DNA of 64,000 nt from Nocardiopsis sp. CNT312 (GCF_000515115.1 NZ_AZXF01000018.1:85807-149806), one strand, 5' to 3'. Counted from the first letter of the stretch, positions 53,880-63,978 are shown. The notes: generated from the letters alone by a model not told the origin. Translations and numbers: made by a program.

Positions 53880-55154
53880 TTGTCCGCTACCGGCCCCGAG
53901 ACCCCCTCCGCCACCGAGCGCACCGGACCCGCCGCGCGCGGCCGGACCCGGATCGTCGCGGTCTCCTCGCTGCTGCTCATGCTGAGTGGGCCCGGACAGA
54001 CGGCCGGGATCTCGGTCTTCGTCGACCACGTCATCGCCGACCTGGGCATCGGCCGTTCCGCGGTCTCCCTGGCGTACATGGTCGGCACGCTCTCGGGAGC
54101 GCTCGCGCTTCCCTGGATCGGGCGGGCGGTGGACCGGTTCGGGGTGCGCCGGACACTGGCCGCCGTCGCCCTGGGCTTCGGCGCCTTCCTCGTCGGCCTG
54201 GCCTGTGTGCAGGAGGTGGTCGGCCTCACCGCGGGGTTCGTCGGCGTCCGGGCCCTCGGCCAGGGCGGTGTGACACTGGTGGCCACGACCGCCGTCGCCA
54301 TCACCGTGACACGCAACCGCGGGTTCGCGCTGGGGGTGGTCACCTCCCTGGGCTCGGCGGGGATCTCCCTGTTCCCGCTCATCGCCGAACGGGCGGTCAC
54401 GCTCGCGGGCTGGCGCTACACCTTCGCGGCCGAGGCGCTGCTCGTCTGGGCCGTCGTGCTGCCCATCGCCTTCTGGGGGCTGCGCGGGGCCGGTCCGGCC
54501 GCGGAGGGCTCCGGGAGCGGTAAGGGCGCGGGCCGGGAGGACGGAGAGGCGTCCGCGCCGGCACCGGAGTGGCCGCTGCGGGAGGTGGCGCGCACGTCGG
54601 TCTTCTGGGCCATGGCGGCCGGGGTGGCGTGCAGCGGGCTGGTCGCCACCGCCGTGTTCTTCCACCAGATCTCCGTCCTCGGTGAGCGGGGGCTCTCCCC
54701 CACCGAGGCCGCCGCCAACTTCCTGCCGCAGACCGTCGCCGGCCTAGGCGCCTCGGTCCTGTTCGGATGGGCGGCCGACCGGTTCTCGCCCAAGGCGCTG
54801 ATGTGCGCCTCCATGGCCCTGCACGCGGGGGCGCTCGCCGTGCTGCCGCTGGTCGGCCCCGGTGCGGGCGCGCTCCTGTACGGGGTGGCCCTGGGGTCGG
54901 CGGCGGCGGGCGCGCGGGCCGTGGAGGGCGCGGCGCTGCCGTACTACTTCGGTACGGCGAACCTGGGGTCCCTGCGCGGCCTCACCCAGGGGATCGTGGT
55001 CGCCGCCACGGCGGTCGGGCCGATCCTGCTGTCGCTGGCCTACCAATGGGCGGGGTCCTACCGTCCGGGGGTGCTGGCCCTGGCGGCGCTGTGCGCGGTG
55101 GTCGGGATCGGGGTGTGCTTCGCACGGCCTCCCAGGCCACGCGTGGTCCCATGA
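53880..55154 (+). CDS. MFS transporter (12 helices, monocarboxylate/OFA-like)
   Basis: This 424-residue permease has 12 helices; SGPGQTAGISVFVDHVIADLG and GRAVDRFGVRRTL (motif A) are clear. The central loop is acidic and Gly-rich (EGSGSGKGAGREDG). It is the likely target of the MerR-type gene just upstream, suggesting inducible efflux. The start is TTG 53880, with GAGGAG 5 bases before it. It could export drugs or organic acids; the substrate is not visible. Confidence 0.85.
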   Translation: MSATGPETPSATERTGPAARGRTRIVAVSSLLLMLSGPGQTAGISVFVDHVIADLGIGRSAVSLAYMVGTLSGALALPWIGRAVDRFGVRRTLAAVALGFGAFLVGLACVQEVVGLTAGFVGVRALGQGGVTLVATTAVAITVTRNRGFALGVVTSLGSAGISLFPLIAERAVTLAGWRYTFAAEALLVWAVVLPIAFWGLRGAGPAAEGSGSGKGAGREDGEASAPAPEWPLREVARTSVFWAMAAGVACSGLVATAVFFHQISVLGERGLSPTEAAANFLPQTVAGLGASVLFGWAADRFSPKALMCASMALHAGALAVLPLVGPGAGALLYGVALGSAAAGARAVEGAALPYYFGTANLGSLRGLTQGIVVAATAVGPILLSLAYQWAGSYRPGVLALAALCAVVGIGVCFARPPRPRVVP

Positions 55155-55405
55155 TGTGAAGAACCAGACATTCACTCACATTTCATCACTCTGCGTCATG
55201 TGTGAGGGGCGTCTCAGTCGCCCACGGTGACGCCAACCCTCACGTAACGGTAGAGTCTGACACGTCGGGCCGACCGCGGCCCGCCCCTTCGATCCTCCAC
55301 CGCGCCCGGCGAGGGCCTCACGCCCCCGGCGCACCGGTGCACGCCTTCCGACAGACCCGAACACCGCGGTCCGTGCTGTGGACCGCCCGAAACCAGAGGG
55401 GTTCC

Positions 55406-56899
55406 ATGGCTCCGCCCGTGAAGACCCGAGCAGGATCGCTCAAGTCCAGGATCCCCGGCGCCGCCCAGCTCCGCGCGGACGTGCTCGCCGGTCTGGTCGT
55501 GGCGCTGGCCCTGATCCCCGAGGCCATCGCCTTCTCCATCATCGCCGGGGTCGACCCGCGCGTGGGGCTGTACGCCTCCTTCGTCATGGCCGTCGCCATC
55601 TCCTTCCTCGGCGGCCGCCCCGCGATGATCTCCGCCGCCACCGGCGCCATGGCCCTGGTCGCCGCCCCGCTGTCCATCGAGTACGGCGTCGACTACCTCC
55701 TGGCCGCCACCATCCTGGCGGGGGCGATCCAGATCGTCCTGGGCCTGCTCGGGGTGGCCAAGCTCATGCGGTTCGTCCCGCCAAGCGTCATGACCGGGTT
55801 CATCAATGCCCTGGCCATCCTCATCTTCCTGTCACAACTGCCCCACTTGAGGGGCGTGGGCTGGCCGGTCTACGCCATGGTCGCGGTCGGCCTGGCCATC
55901 ATCTTCGGCCTGCCCAGGCTGACCACCGTCGTGCCCGCCCCGCTGGTGGCGATCGTGGTACTGACCGCCGCGGCCCTCGCCCTGGGCATCCCGGCCAGCA
56001 CGGTCGGGGACATGGGCGAGCTGCCCGACAGCGTCCCCTTCCCGTTCCTGCCGGACGTGCCCCTGACCGTGGAGACCCTCGCCCTCATCGCGCCGTTCTC
56101 CCTCACGCTGGCGCTGGTGGGGCTGATGGAGTCGCTGATGACCGCGAAGGTCGTCGACGAACGGACCGAGACCTCCTCGGACCACTCACGCGAGGCACGC
56201 GGACAGGGCATCGCCAACGTGATCGTGGGCTTCTTCGGCGGCATGGCCGGGTGCGCGATGATCGGCCAGACGATGATCAACATCTCCTCGGGTGCCCGCA
56301 CCCGGGTCTCGACCTTCCTGGCCGGGGTGTTCCTGCTGATCCTGTGCGTGGTGCTGGGCGACCTCGTGGGCATGATCCCGATGGCCGCACTGGTCGCGGT
56401 GATGGTCTTCGTGTCGGTGGTGACCTTCGACTGGCACAGCGTCGCCCCCAAGACGGTGCGGCGGCTGCCCTGGACCGAGACGCTGGTCATGGTCACCACG
56501 GTCGCGGTGGTGGTCTACACCCACAACCTGGCCCTGGGCGTGATCGTCGGTGTGATCGTGTCGATGGTGCTCTTCGCCCAGAAGGCCGCCACCCACGCCG
56601 ACGTCACCAGCGTCCTGGACCCCGAGGGCGGCACCCGCGTGTACTCGGTGCACGGCGAGCTGTTCTTCGCCTCCACCAACCAGCTGGTGGGCCGGTTCGA
56701 CTACGCCGAGAAGGACCTGTCCAAGGTGGTCGTGGACATGTCGGAGGCCCACGTGTGGGACTCCTCTGCGGTCGCGGCGCTCGACCACGTCTCCGAACAC
56801 TTCCGCAAGCACGGCGTCGAGGTCGAGATCACCGGCCTCAACGAGCGGAGCCGGCAGTTGCACAAGGAGCTGACCGGCACCCTGACCGGCGGCCACTGA
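55406..56899 (+). CDS. SulP-family anion transporter with STAS domain
   Basis: This 497-residue protein has 10-12 helices with the SulP signature [25 protein letters not shown] start ([18 protein letters not shown]) and the internal [15 protein letters not shown]. The C terminus (about residues 400-490) is a STAS domain ([32 protein letters not shown]). SulP carriers move sulfate, bicarbonate or other anions. ATG 55406 follows AGAGGGG. A strong hairpin ends the transcript. Confidence 0.9.
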   Translation: MAPPVKTRAGSLKSRIPGAAQLRADVLAGLVVALALIPEAIAFSIIAGVDPRVGLYASFVMAVAISFLGGRPAMISAATGAMALVAAPLSIEYGVDYLLAATILAGAIQIVLGLLGVAKLMRFVPPSVMTGFINALAILIFLSQLPHLRGVGWPVYAMVAVGLAIIFGLPRLTTVVPAPLVAIVVLTAAALALGIPASTVGDMGELPDSVPFPFLPDVPLTVETLALIAPFSLTLALVGLMESLMTAKVVDERTETSSDHSREARGQGIANVIVGFFGGMAGCAMIGQTMINISSGARTRVSTFLAGVFLLILCVVLGDLVGMIPMAALVAVMVFVSVVTFDWHSVAPKTVRRLPWTETLVMVTTVAVVVYTHNLALGVIVGVIVSMVLFAQKAATHADVTSVLDPEGGTRVYSVHGELFFASTNQLVGRFDYAEKDLSKVVVDMSEAHVWDSSAVAALDHVSEHFRKHGVEVEITGLNERSRQLHKELTGTLTGGH

Positions 56900-56913
56900 C
56901 GGCACGGAGGTAG

Positions 56914-56951
56914 GAAGGGGGCACGGGCCGTCAGCGGCCCGCGCCCCCTTC
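56914..56951 (+). terminator. long GC-rich hairpin after the SulP gene
   Basis: Outer arms GAAGGGGGC/GCCCCCTTC (56914-56922, 56943-56951) and inner arms CGGGCCG/CGGCCCG (56924-56930, 56935-56941) pair with one A-C mismatch around a 4-base loop TCAG. It lies 14 bases after the stop. Confidence 0.8.
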
Positions 56952-56971
56952 GCCGTCTCCGAGGAATCTCA

Positions 56972-57775
56972 ATGACCGACACCGCCGCCAGGACCGCACT
57001 CGTGACGGGAGCCTCCTCCGGGATCGGGGCCACCGTGGCCGCCGCCCTGGCCGGGCGCGGATACCGCGTCTACGGCACCAGCCGCTCCCCCGGTTCGGTC
57101 CCCGATCCGGTTCCCGGGGTGGAGTACCTGGCCCTGGACCTGGCCGACCAGTCCTCGATCGAGGCGTGCGCGGAGGCCGCCGGAGCGGTGGACGTGCTGG
57201 TCAACAACGCCGGGGAGAGCCAGAGCGGCCCCTTCGAGGAGCTGCCGCCCGAGGCCCTGGAACGGCTCTTCCGGGTCAACGTGCTCGGACAGGTCCGGCT
57301 GACCCAGCTCCTGCTCCCGGGGATGCGCGAACACGGGTACGGCCGGGTGGTGATGGTGGGCTCCATGCTGGCGAGCTTCCCGCTGGCCTACCGGTCCTCC
57401 TACGTGGCGAGCAAGGCGGCGCTCAAGGGGTTCTCCGACGCCCTGCGCCGCGAGGTGTCGCCCTACGGGGTCCGGGTGACGACGGTGGAGCCGGGGTCGA
57501 TCAACACCGGGATCAGCGAGCGGCGCACCCAGTACCTGAGGGAGGGCTCGCCGTTCGCCGAGGAGTACCGCACCATGCCGGGCAGGCTCAACGCCAACGA
57601 GGCGGCGGGCATCTCCGCGGAGACCGTCGCGGAGACCGTTCTGCGCGCGGTCGGCGCCGACCGGCCGCGCCCCCTCTACGCCGTGGGCAGCAGCGCGCCG
57701 GGGGTGTTCGCCCTGCGCCGCCTGCTGCCGTACGCGACGGTGCTGCGGATGGTCGCCCGCAGGCACGGCCTCTGA
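56972..57775 (+). CDS. short-chain dehydrogenase/reductase
   Basis: This 267-residue classical SDR has the cofactor motif GASSGIG (residues 12-18), VDVLVNNAGES, and the catalytic YVASKAALKG with the preceding Ser. The residue after strand 2 is RGYRVYGTSRS, where Arg suggests NADP(H). It is the generic fold of SDR family oxidoreductases; the substrate is unknown. It is a single-gene unit following the SulP terminator. Confidence 0.88.
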   Translation: MTDTAARTALVTGASSGIGATVAAALAGRGYRVYGTSRSPGSVPDPVPGVEYLALDLADQSSIEACAEAAGAVDVLVNNAGESQSGPFEELPPEALERLFRVNVLGQVRLTQLLLPGMREHGYGRVVMVGSMLASFPLAYRSSYVASKAALKGFSDALRREVSPYGVRVTTVEPGSINTGISERRTQYLREGSPFAEEYRTMPGRLNANEAAGISAETVAETVLRAVGADRPRPLYAVGSSAPGVFALRRLLPYATVLRMVARRHGL

Positions 57776-57840
57776 GGGCACCGGGGCGGCGGGCCGGGCA
57801 GCGTATCCAGGTTCGGCCGCCGCCTGGCTAGGGCTGACCC

Positions 57841-58982
57841 ATGGCACGCCGCAGACTCCGCTCCCTCACCGTCGAAGGACTCACCTCGATCCGTTCGGCC
57901 ACGGTCGAGCTCGGGGACGTGAACGTGCTCATCGGCGCCAACGGCGCGGGCAAGAGCAACTTCGTCTCGGCACTGGCCATGCTGGGGCGTATCGCCGACG
58001 GTGACCTGGGACTCTTCGTCGGCCTGAACGGTGGGGCGTCAGGGCTGCTGCACCAGGGGCCGGACCGCGCCGCCGAGATCAGGTTGCGGGCCGCGATCGA
58101 ATCCGACGCGCAGCGGAACCAGTGCGTATCCCGTGATCACGGCTTCACCTACAAGGCGACCCTGACCGAGGCTCGCGACGACCGCTTGATCTTCAGCGGT
58201 GAAGAGATCATCCGGTCCACCGGCTCGGAACACCCTCTGCGTGTGAAGGGAGGGCACGGGGAGAGCGTGCTCTCCGAGGCTGCCGCCTCCGCCGTCCCCT
58301 CCTCTGACGCGGAGGCCCTCACAGCCATCGCCGATATCCTTCGCGGTTGCCGTGTCTTCCACTTCCACGACACCGGTTTGAACGCCCCGATGAAGCGCAT
58401 CGGCTACGCGGCCGACAACCTCACCCTGCACCCTGACGCGGGCAACCTCGCCGCACTGCTCATGCGCTTGCGCGAGTCCGAGCCGTACGCGTACCGGCGC
58501 ATCCTGCGCGACATCCGCAAGGGCGCACCGTTCCTCCGGGACTTCGTCCTCGTCGAGCAGAACGAACAGCTACAGCTGCGTTGGAAGCAGGTGGACAGCG
58601 ACACCGTGTTCCCCGCCGGCGCCCTGTCCGACGGAACACTGCGCTTCATCTGCCTGGCCACCCTGCTCGGTATGCCGAACCCTCCCGGCATCATCGTCCT
58701 GGACGAGCCCGAACTCGGCCTGCACCCGTACGCCATCGTCCAACTCGCCGACATGCTGCGGGCCGCTGGAACCTCCAGCCAGATCGTCATCGCCACCCAG
58801 TCGACGACGCTCGTGGACCAGTTCGCGCTGGACGAACTGGTCATCGTCGAACGTGAGCGGGGGCCTCCGAATTCCGCCGTCCGGCCCCCGGTCCCCTGCG
58901 TGTGTGGCTGGACGACTACTCCCTGGGCGAACTGTGGCAGAAGAACCTGCTCGGCGGCCGCCCCCGTTCCGAGCGAAGGTGA
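57841..58982 (+). pseudogene. AAA_21/AAA_15-type ATPase, frameshifted near its 3' end
   Basis: This is an ABC-like ATPase of the OLD/RecF kind. It has a Walker A GANGAGKSN at residues 33-41, then the family's large insertion, a signature-like LSDGTLRF, and Walker B GIIVLDEPELGLHP followed by IATQSTTLVDQF. Frame 1 breaks inside GGGGG at 58859-58863. Adding one G there restores GASEFRRPAPGPLRVWLDD then YSLGELWQKNLLGG, the usual C terminus, ending at TGA 58982. The intact product would be 380 residues. The pair resembles ATPase-nuclease defence modules. If the base is a sequencing error the gene is whole. Confidence 0.75.
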
Positions 58983-59651
58983 CCGTGCACAGGCTCCACA
59001 TCCTCTGCGAGGACCAGACCGAGGAGCAGCTCACCGAGGACACCCTCAGCCCGTACTTCACCACCCCTGACACCTACGTGAGCTGGTCGGTCATCACCAC
59101 GAAGCGCACGACGAGCGGGGGTGACGTCAAGGGAGGGGTCGGTAGATGGGGCGCCCTGCACCGTGAGATCCGGAATCTGCTCCATCACCGTCCTCAGCAC
59201 CCTCATCGACTACTACGGTGTGCCCTCGGACACTCCGGGTATGGCGACACGCCCGCCGGGCACACCCCGGTCACAGGTGGAGCATGTGGAAGCAGCGATG
59301 TCAGAGGCCGTCGGCGAACCGCGCTTCCTGCCACACCTGGTGGTGCACGAGACCGAGGCATGGGTTCTGGCGTGCCCGGAGGTCCTGTCCGAACTCGTCG
59401 GCGCACCGAAACTCGCCGGTCGGATCCGAGCCCTCACGGTCAGCTCGGGAGGCCCCGAACTCGTCAACGACGGACCCGACACCGCTCCTTCCAAACGGTT
59501 GCGTTCACTGGTGCCCGGCTACCGCAAGACGGTGGACGGTCCTGATGCCATAGGCCTCACCGGGGTGGACGCGGTCCGGCGGCAGTGTCCGCACGCCGAC
59601 GCCTGGTTCCACGCCGTGGACGAACGGTTGGGGACCATCCGGCGCTCCTGA
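58979..59651 (+). pseudogene. DUF4276 (Toprim-like) partner, frameshifted
   Basis: GTG 58979 overlaps the ATPase stop. Frame 2 reads VHRLHILCEDQTEEQLTEDT, a DUF4276 start with the acidic Toprim-like E. Near 59175-59190 the homologous reading moves to frame 0, where VLSTLIDYYGVPSDTPGM, VVHETEAWVLACPEVLSEL and the C terminus follow to TGA 59651. The junction cannot be repaired by a single obvious base, so one or more bases were lost or gained. Family members pair with AAA ATPases and may act as nucleases in phage defence. Confidence 0.72.
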
Positions 59652-59753
59652 CATGCCCGCACCGGGCGCGACACGGGGGGCGGGTTCCTCCGGCATGTCG
59701 GCGGCCACGGTCAGGATGGGGACCGCCCCGATCCCGGACGAGGAGACCGCCCC

Positions 59754-60182
59754 GTGCAACAGCAGGTCCACTTCATCACCCTGGCCACCGCCGACCTGGA
59801 CGCGGCCCGGCGCTTCTACCGCGACGGGCTCGGCTGGGAGCCGCTGGTGGACGTCCCCGGTGAGATCGTCTTCTTCCAGGTGGCGCCCGGCACGGTCCTG
59901 GGGCTGTTCGACGCGGAGAAGTTCGGCCGGGACCTGGGCGGTACCGGCGCGCCCGGGGTGTCGGGGGTGACGCTCTCGCACAACGTCGGCGGCCCGCGGG
60001 AGGTGGAGGAGACGGTGGCCCTGATGGCCGCCGCCGGGGGGACGGTCCTCAAGGCGCCGCGGCAGGGCGAGTTCGGCGAGGTCTTCCACGCCCACGCGCG
60101 GGTCCCCAACGGGGTGGTGTGGGAGGTGGCCCGCCACCCGGGGTGGCTCGTCGCGGAGGACGGGAGGGCCGTGCTCGGCTGA
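59754..60182 (+). CDS. VOC/glyoxalase-family protein
   Basis: This 142-residue protein has the paired beta-alpha-beta-beta-beta units of the vicinal oxygen chelate fold: QVHFITLATADLDAARRFYRDGLGWEPL at the start and HAHARVPNGVVWEVARHP at the end. The metal residues seem partly conserved (His, Glu). Such proteins serve as glyoxalases, dioxygenases or fosfomycin/bleomycin resistance proteins. GTG 59754 has GAGGAG upstream. Specificity is not visible. Confidence 0.85.
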   Translation: MQQQVHFITLATADLDAARRFYRDGLGWEPLVDVPGEIVFFQVAPGTVLGLFDAEKFGRDLGGTGAPGVSGVTLSHNVGGPREVEETVALMAAAGGTVLKAPRQGEFGEVFHAHARVPNGVVWEVARHPGWLVAEDGRAVLG

Positions 60183-60254
60183 GTCGGACGGTGCACCGGA
60201 CGGAGGCGGGTCTAGGTTGGGCGGTGCAGTCCCAGTCCACGTGAGAGGTGCGCG

Positions 60255-60611
60255 ATGAGCGTCGTCAAGTTCAACGTCCTGACTGTTCCCGAGGGCTCGG
60301 GGGCCACCCTGGAGGAGCGCTTCGCCAAGCGCGCGGGCCTGGTGGAGGACCAGCCCGGTTTCGAGGAGTTCCAGCTCCTGCGCCCGGTCGAGGGCACCGA
60401 GAAGTACCTGGTGTACACGCGGTGGAGTTCGGAGGAGGACTTCCAGAACTGGGTGAGCGGCCAGGACTTCAAGCGCGGCCACGCCCAGGCGGCGAAGGAC
60501 GCCGGGCAGGCGGGCCACGGGCACGGCGGTGAGGGCGGTGCCAGGCCCGCCGCGACCGGCAGCGAGCTGTGGGGCTTCGAGGTCGTCCAGCGGGTCTCCG
60601 CCCGGGGCTGA
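60255..60611 (+). CDS. antibiotic-biosynthesis-monooxygenase (ABM) domain protein
   Basis: This 118-residue protein has the ABM ferredoxin-like fold: VVKFNVLTVPEGSGATLEER, PGFEEFQLLRPVEG, YLVYTRWSSEEDFQNW. Members include small monooxygenases and IsdG/MhuD-like heme-degrading enzymes. The Asn and His-rich tail (GHGHGGEGG) is unusual and could bind metal. GAGAGG lies upstream of ATG 60255. A heme-degradation role is possible but the key Asn/His/Trp set is not clear enough to assert. Confidence 0.82.
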   Translation: MSVVKFNVLTVPEGSGATLEERFAKRAGLVEDQPGFEEFQLLRPVEGTEKYLVYTRWSSEEDFQNWVSGQDFKRGHAQAAKDAGQAGHGHGGEGGARPAATGSELWGFEVVQRVSARG

Positions 60612-60625
60612 GCCTTTCCGGCGCG

Positions 60626-60655
60626 GGGTCGGCCGGTGCGCACCGGCCGACCCCG
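60626..60655. terminator. 15-bp perfect palindrome after the ABM gene
   Basis: The 30 bases form a perfect dyad of 15-bp arms (GGGGTCGGCCGGTGC and its complement) with no loop. It lies 14 bases after the ABM stop and before the bacteriocin promoter region, and probably ends the ABM transcript. Confidence 0.6.
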
Positions 60656-60849
60656 GGATTGCCCCCATGGCCGGATGTGGCCACGGCGCACACAACAAAG
60701 ACGAAGGCCCAGATGAGACGCAATACCACGCACATTGTGGCGTGTTTTGCGACCTAATGTCCGCTTGTCTGCTTTTTTGGGGGGGTAGTTTCTGCGTCGG
60801 TTCACACGCAGTGTGCAACCAGAAACAACCCCCTCACAGGAGAATAGTC

Positions 60850-61158
60850 ATGGGCACCAACATCAAGCGGGCCGCTGCCACCGCGGCCATCACCGCCGCG
60901 CTGGCGACAGCAGCGGCGGCCCCGGCCTACGCCGTGATCGAGTACGTGGGCGGCGGAGTGTGGGACCACGGTTTCAAGGGCACCTTCGGTGGCACCGTGT
61001 ACTCAAGCTACTACCACGGCGGTTGCGGTCACAGCGCGACCGCGGTAGGTGATGACCTGGTTCGCGACTACGCTCCGAAGGGCTACACCGCCTACGCCGA
61101 AGTCTCTTCCGCCGCGTGGGGCAACGCGACCTACTGGAACCGCTGCGTGACCTCCTGA
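60850..61158 (+). CDS. lactococcin-972-family bacteriocin precursor
   Basis: This 102-residue precursor has a Sec signal peptide (cleavage after APAYA, about residue 28) and a mature peptide of about 74 residues. The mature part follows the lactococcin 972 pattern: GGGVWDHG, then YSSYYHGGCGHSATAV, and a final GNATYWNRC. Lactococcin 972 blocks septum formation by binding lipid II. Two Cys residues in the mature part could form a disulfide, a difference from the type member. GGAG lies 11 bases before ATG 60850, and the following genes encode the matching DUF1430 and ABC proteins. Confidence 0.88.
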   Translation: MGTNIKRAAATAAITAALATAAAAPAYAVIEYVGGGVWDHGFKGTFGGTVYSSYYHGGCGHSATAVGDDLVRDYAPKGYTAYAEVSSAAWGNATYWNRCVTS

Positions 61159-61233
61159 ACCCGCGAGCATGTCCCGAGGCCGTCAGCGTCCCCGCGTTGA
61201 CGGCCTCCCGCCGCCGACCAGCCCGGAGCCCCC

Positions 61234-63330
61234 GTGCTTCACCGAAGCATCCTCGTCATCCACTTGGCGCTGCTGTTCATCGCCGCCTTCTTCTCCTTCC
61301 TCACGGTCCGCTCCTACGAGGAGATGACGACCACGGTCCCTGCGGGAGTCGTCTGGGCCAGCAGCAACGACCAGACCGCGAACCACTCCCAGATCACCGA
61401 GACCGTCGAGGGCTTCGCCCGGGAGACGGGGGTCTCCGTGGCGCTCCAGGTGCCCGACCTGCGCGACCCCGGTTCCGTGCGCCACCTCTACCTGGCTCCG
61501 GGCCGGGAGGGCGCGCTCGCCTCGGACTGGCTGGAGGACGGCTATCCGGTGTTCGGGCACACCATGGACACCCGGGTCCACCCCTTCGGGGAACTGGACC
61601 GGGACGACCCCCGGGGCTTCTACCTCGTCTTCGGCACCGAAGCGGACACCGACGCCTTCGAGGCCACACTCGCCGGTATCGGTCTGCACGACACCAACAG
61701 TGAGGGCGGATACGCCCTCAGGTGGACCGACCTCTTCCGCCTCGGGGGCGATCTCAGCTTCGCCCTCATCATCACCGTGCTGTGCGGTATCACCGTCACC
61801 GGCTCAGGGGTGCTGCTGAACGCCAGGAACTACGGGGTGCTCCGGCTCCAGGGATACTCCTACACCAGGATTCTGGCGCGGGACCTGGTGCAGATCGGGC
61901 GTTTCTACCTCCTGGCGGGTGGTTGTACGGCCGTGGGGATCACGGCCGCGCTCCTGCTCTACAACGGGCTCGCCCAGTTCGCACTCTTCGCCCGGATCGC
62001 GGGATGGCTGCTGGCCCTGTTCCTGGGCACCGCCCTTCTTACCCATGCCTTCGCCCTGGCACTGTTGCAGGCCACGAGCCTCCTCGACGCGCTCAAGGGA
62101 AGGATCCCCGCCAGGCCGGCCACCGCGAGCGCCTACGCCGTACGGGTCCCGGCCCTGGTCCTGGTCCTGGTCTCGGTGAGCTTGGTCGTCCACTCCGCCC
62201 AGAACCTGCGGGAGCACCGGAAGGAGTTCGACACCTACTCCGAGGCCGGGCAGGCCTCACGCATCACGCTCTCCGGCAGTGTGGACTTCGCCGAAGTGGG
62301 TGAATCCATGGACCCGCTCGTGGGCGGCTGGCTGCGCCAAGCCGACGAGGAGGGACAGATCATCCTGTCCGTACGTCAGCAGTCCGCGATTCTGGCCCCA
62401 CCGGGCGAACCGGGTCCGGGAGCCGACCTGCTCGTGGTCAACGACACCTACCTGGAACACCAGGAGATACTCTCCCCCGACGGCGAGCGCTACGGCCCCT
62501 CGGACACGGTCCGCGTCCTTCTCCCGCAGTCCCTCGCCGAGTGGGGGGAGACCGTGGCACAGTCAGCCGGGGAGCAGGCCGCCTCCTGGAACAGCTTCGG
62601 CCGACCGGCCGGGGGCGATCCCCAGCGGTTCGACACCGAGGTGCTGCCCACCGCCGACGGGCAGGAGGTGTTCACCTACGGTTCCGACGGGCCGGTGGGA
62701 CGGCCCCGGGTCCCCTTCCTCGACGACCCGATGATCTTCGTCCTCCCCGACGGCGCGGTGCTCTCCGACCAGCTCTACGTCACCTTCGCGACACAGGCCG
62801 GGATCGTCTTCCCCGACCCCGAGGAGGTGGAGGAGTCCATCGCCACTCCGCCCTTCTCCACGTACATCAACGGTCTCCAGATGGTCGTCACCAGCCTCGC
62901 CGACGACTACGCCGAACAGGTCCGTCACCTGCGGCTGCAGTCCTTCAACCTGGCCGCGGCCACGGGGGTGCTGGTGATGACCGCGGTCGCGGTGTGCCTG
63001 GTCCACGTCCGCACCCGGGCCCAGACGATCTTCGCGAAACACATCAGCGGTTGGCGGTTCACCGCCATCCACCGCCGACTGCTGGTCGCGGAGGGCGCCC
63101 TGGCGCTGGCGTTCCTCGGCTGGGCGGCCCTGCGGGCCTTCCGCGTCCTGATCCGTGTCGATGGCCCAACCGCCCCGGGCACCCTCGCACCCACCCCCGA
63201 GCAGGCCGCCGTCGCCGCTCTGGAACCGCTCCTGGCCATCGCCATCGCGGGCGGCGGGCTCCTGCTCATCGCCGCGATCCTCCTGCACTTCCACCGCCGT
63301 ATCGTCCGTGAGGGCGCCGCCCAGGCCTGA
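61234..63330 (+). CDS. lactococcin-972-associated membrane protein (DUF1430)
   Basis: This 698-residue protein has a hydrophobic helix at the N terminus (ILVIHLALLFIAAFFSFLTV), a long extracytoplasmic region, a central set of about four helices near residues 165-310, another long loop, and two to three helices near the C terminus. This matches the bacteriocin-associated integral membrane family found beside lactococcin 972, thought to act in export or immunity with an ABC ATPase. The loops carry no catalytic motif. GTG 61234 has GGAG upstream. It is 75 bases after the bacteriocin gene. Confidence 0.85.
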   Translation: MLHRSILVIHLALLFIAAFFSFLTVRSYEEMTTTVPAGVVWASSNDQTANHSQITETVEGFARETGVSVALQVPDLRDPGSVRHLYLAPGREGALASDWLEDGYPVFGHTMDTRVHPFGELDRDDPRGFYLVFGTEADTDAFEATLAGIGLHDTNSEGGYALRWTDLFRLGGDLSFALIITVLCGITVTGSGVLLNARNYGVLRLQGYSYTRILARDLVQIGRFYLLAGGCTAVGITAALLLYNGLAQFALFARIAGWLLALFLGTALLTHAFALALLQATSLLDALKGRIPARPATASAYAVRVPALVLVLVSVSLVVHSAQNLREHRKEFDTYSEAGQASRITLSGSVDFAEVGESMDPLVGGWLRQADEEGQIILSVRQQSAILAPPGEPGPGADLLVVNDTYLEHQEILSPDGERYGPSDTVRVLLPQSLAEWGETVAQSAGEQAASWNSFGRPAGGDPQRFDTEVLPTADGQEVFTYGSDGPVGRPRVPFLDDPMIFVLPDGAVLSDQLYVTFATQAGIVFPDPEEVEESIATPPFSTYINGLQMVVTSLADDYAEQVRHLRLQSFNLAAATGVLVMTAVAVCLVHVRTRAQTIFAKHISGWRFTAIHRRLLVAEGALALAFLGWAALRAFRVLIRVDGPTAPGTLAPTPEQAAVAALEPLLAIAIAGGGLLLIAAILLHFHRRIVREGAAQA

Positions 63331-63342
63331 AAGGGATCTGCC

Positions 63343-63978
63343 GTGATCACCGTCCGCGACCTGTCCAAGTCCTTCGGCGCCCGCACCCTGTGGCGGGGCC
63401 TGGACCTCGACCTGCCCCCCGGGCGGATGCTCGCCCTGACCGGCCCCTCCGGGGCGGGCAAGACCACCCTGCTCAACTGCCTGGGCCTGCTGGAGGCCCC
63501 CACCGGCGGCAGCATCAGCCACGGCGGACGCGACCTCACCCGCCTGCGGGCCGGCGGGCGGCGCCGCTTCCGCCGCGACCACCTGGGCTACCTCTTCCAG
63601 AACTACGCGCTGATGGAGAACGCCACGGTGCGCGAGAACCTGGACGTGGCCCGCCGCGACCGGCCCGCCCAGGCCGAGGCCCTGGAGCGGGTGGGGCTGG
63701 CCGGCCGCTCCCGTGAGCGGGTGCACCACCTCTCGGGCGGCGAACAGCAGCGGGTGGCCCTGGCCCGCCTGCTGGTCAAGCAACCGTCCCTGGTGCTGGC
63801 CGACGAGCCCACCGGCGCCCTGGACGAGGGCAACGGCCAGATGGTGGTCGACACCCTGCGCGCCATGGCCGCCGAAGGGTGTTCGGTGGTCATCGCCACC
63901 CACAACAGCGCCGTGCGCGAGGCCTGCGACACCGTCCTCGACGTCTCCACCCGGCAACCGGCCACCGAACGGGCCTGA
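63343..63978 (+). CDS. lactococcin-972-associated ABC ATPase
   Basis: This 211-residue ATPase has Walker A GPSGAGKTT, the signature LSGGEQQR, Walker B LVLADEPTGALDE and the switch ATHNS. It is of the MacB/LolD length and pattern and lies 12 bases after the DUF1430 gene, as in lactococcin 972 operons, where it powers the membrane partner for export or immunity. The 22 bases after the stop hold nothing visible before the window ends. Confidence 0.9.
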   Translation: MITVRDLSKSFGARTLWRGLDLDLPPGRMLALTGPSGAGKTTLLNCLGLLEAPTGGSISHGGRDLTRLRAGGRRRFRRDHLGYLFQNYALMENATVRENLDVARRDRPAQAEALERVGLAGRSRERVHHLSGGEQQRVALARLLVKQPSLVLADEPTGALDEGNGQMVVDTLRAMAAEGCSVVIATHNSAVREACDTVLDVSTRQPATERA

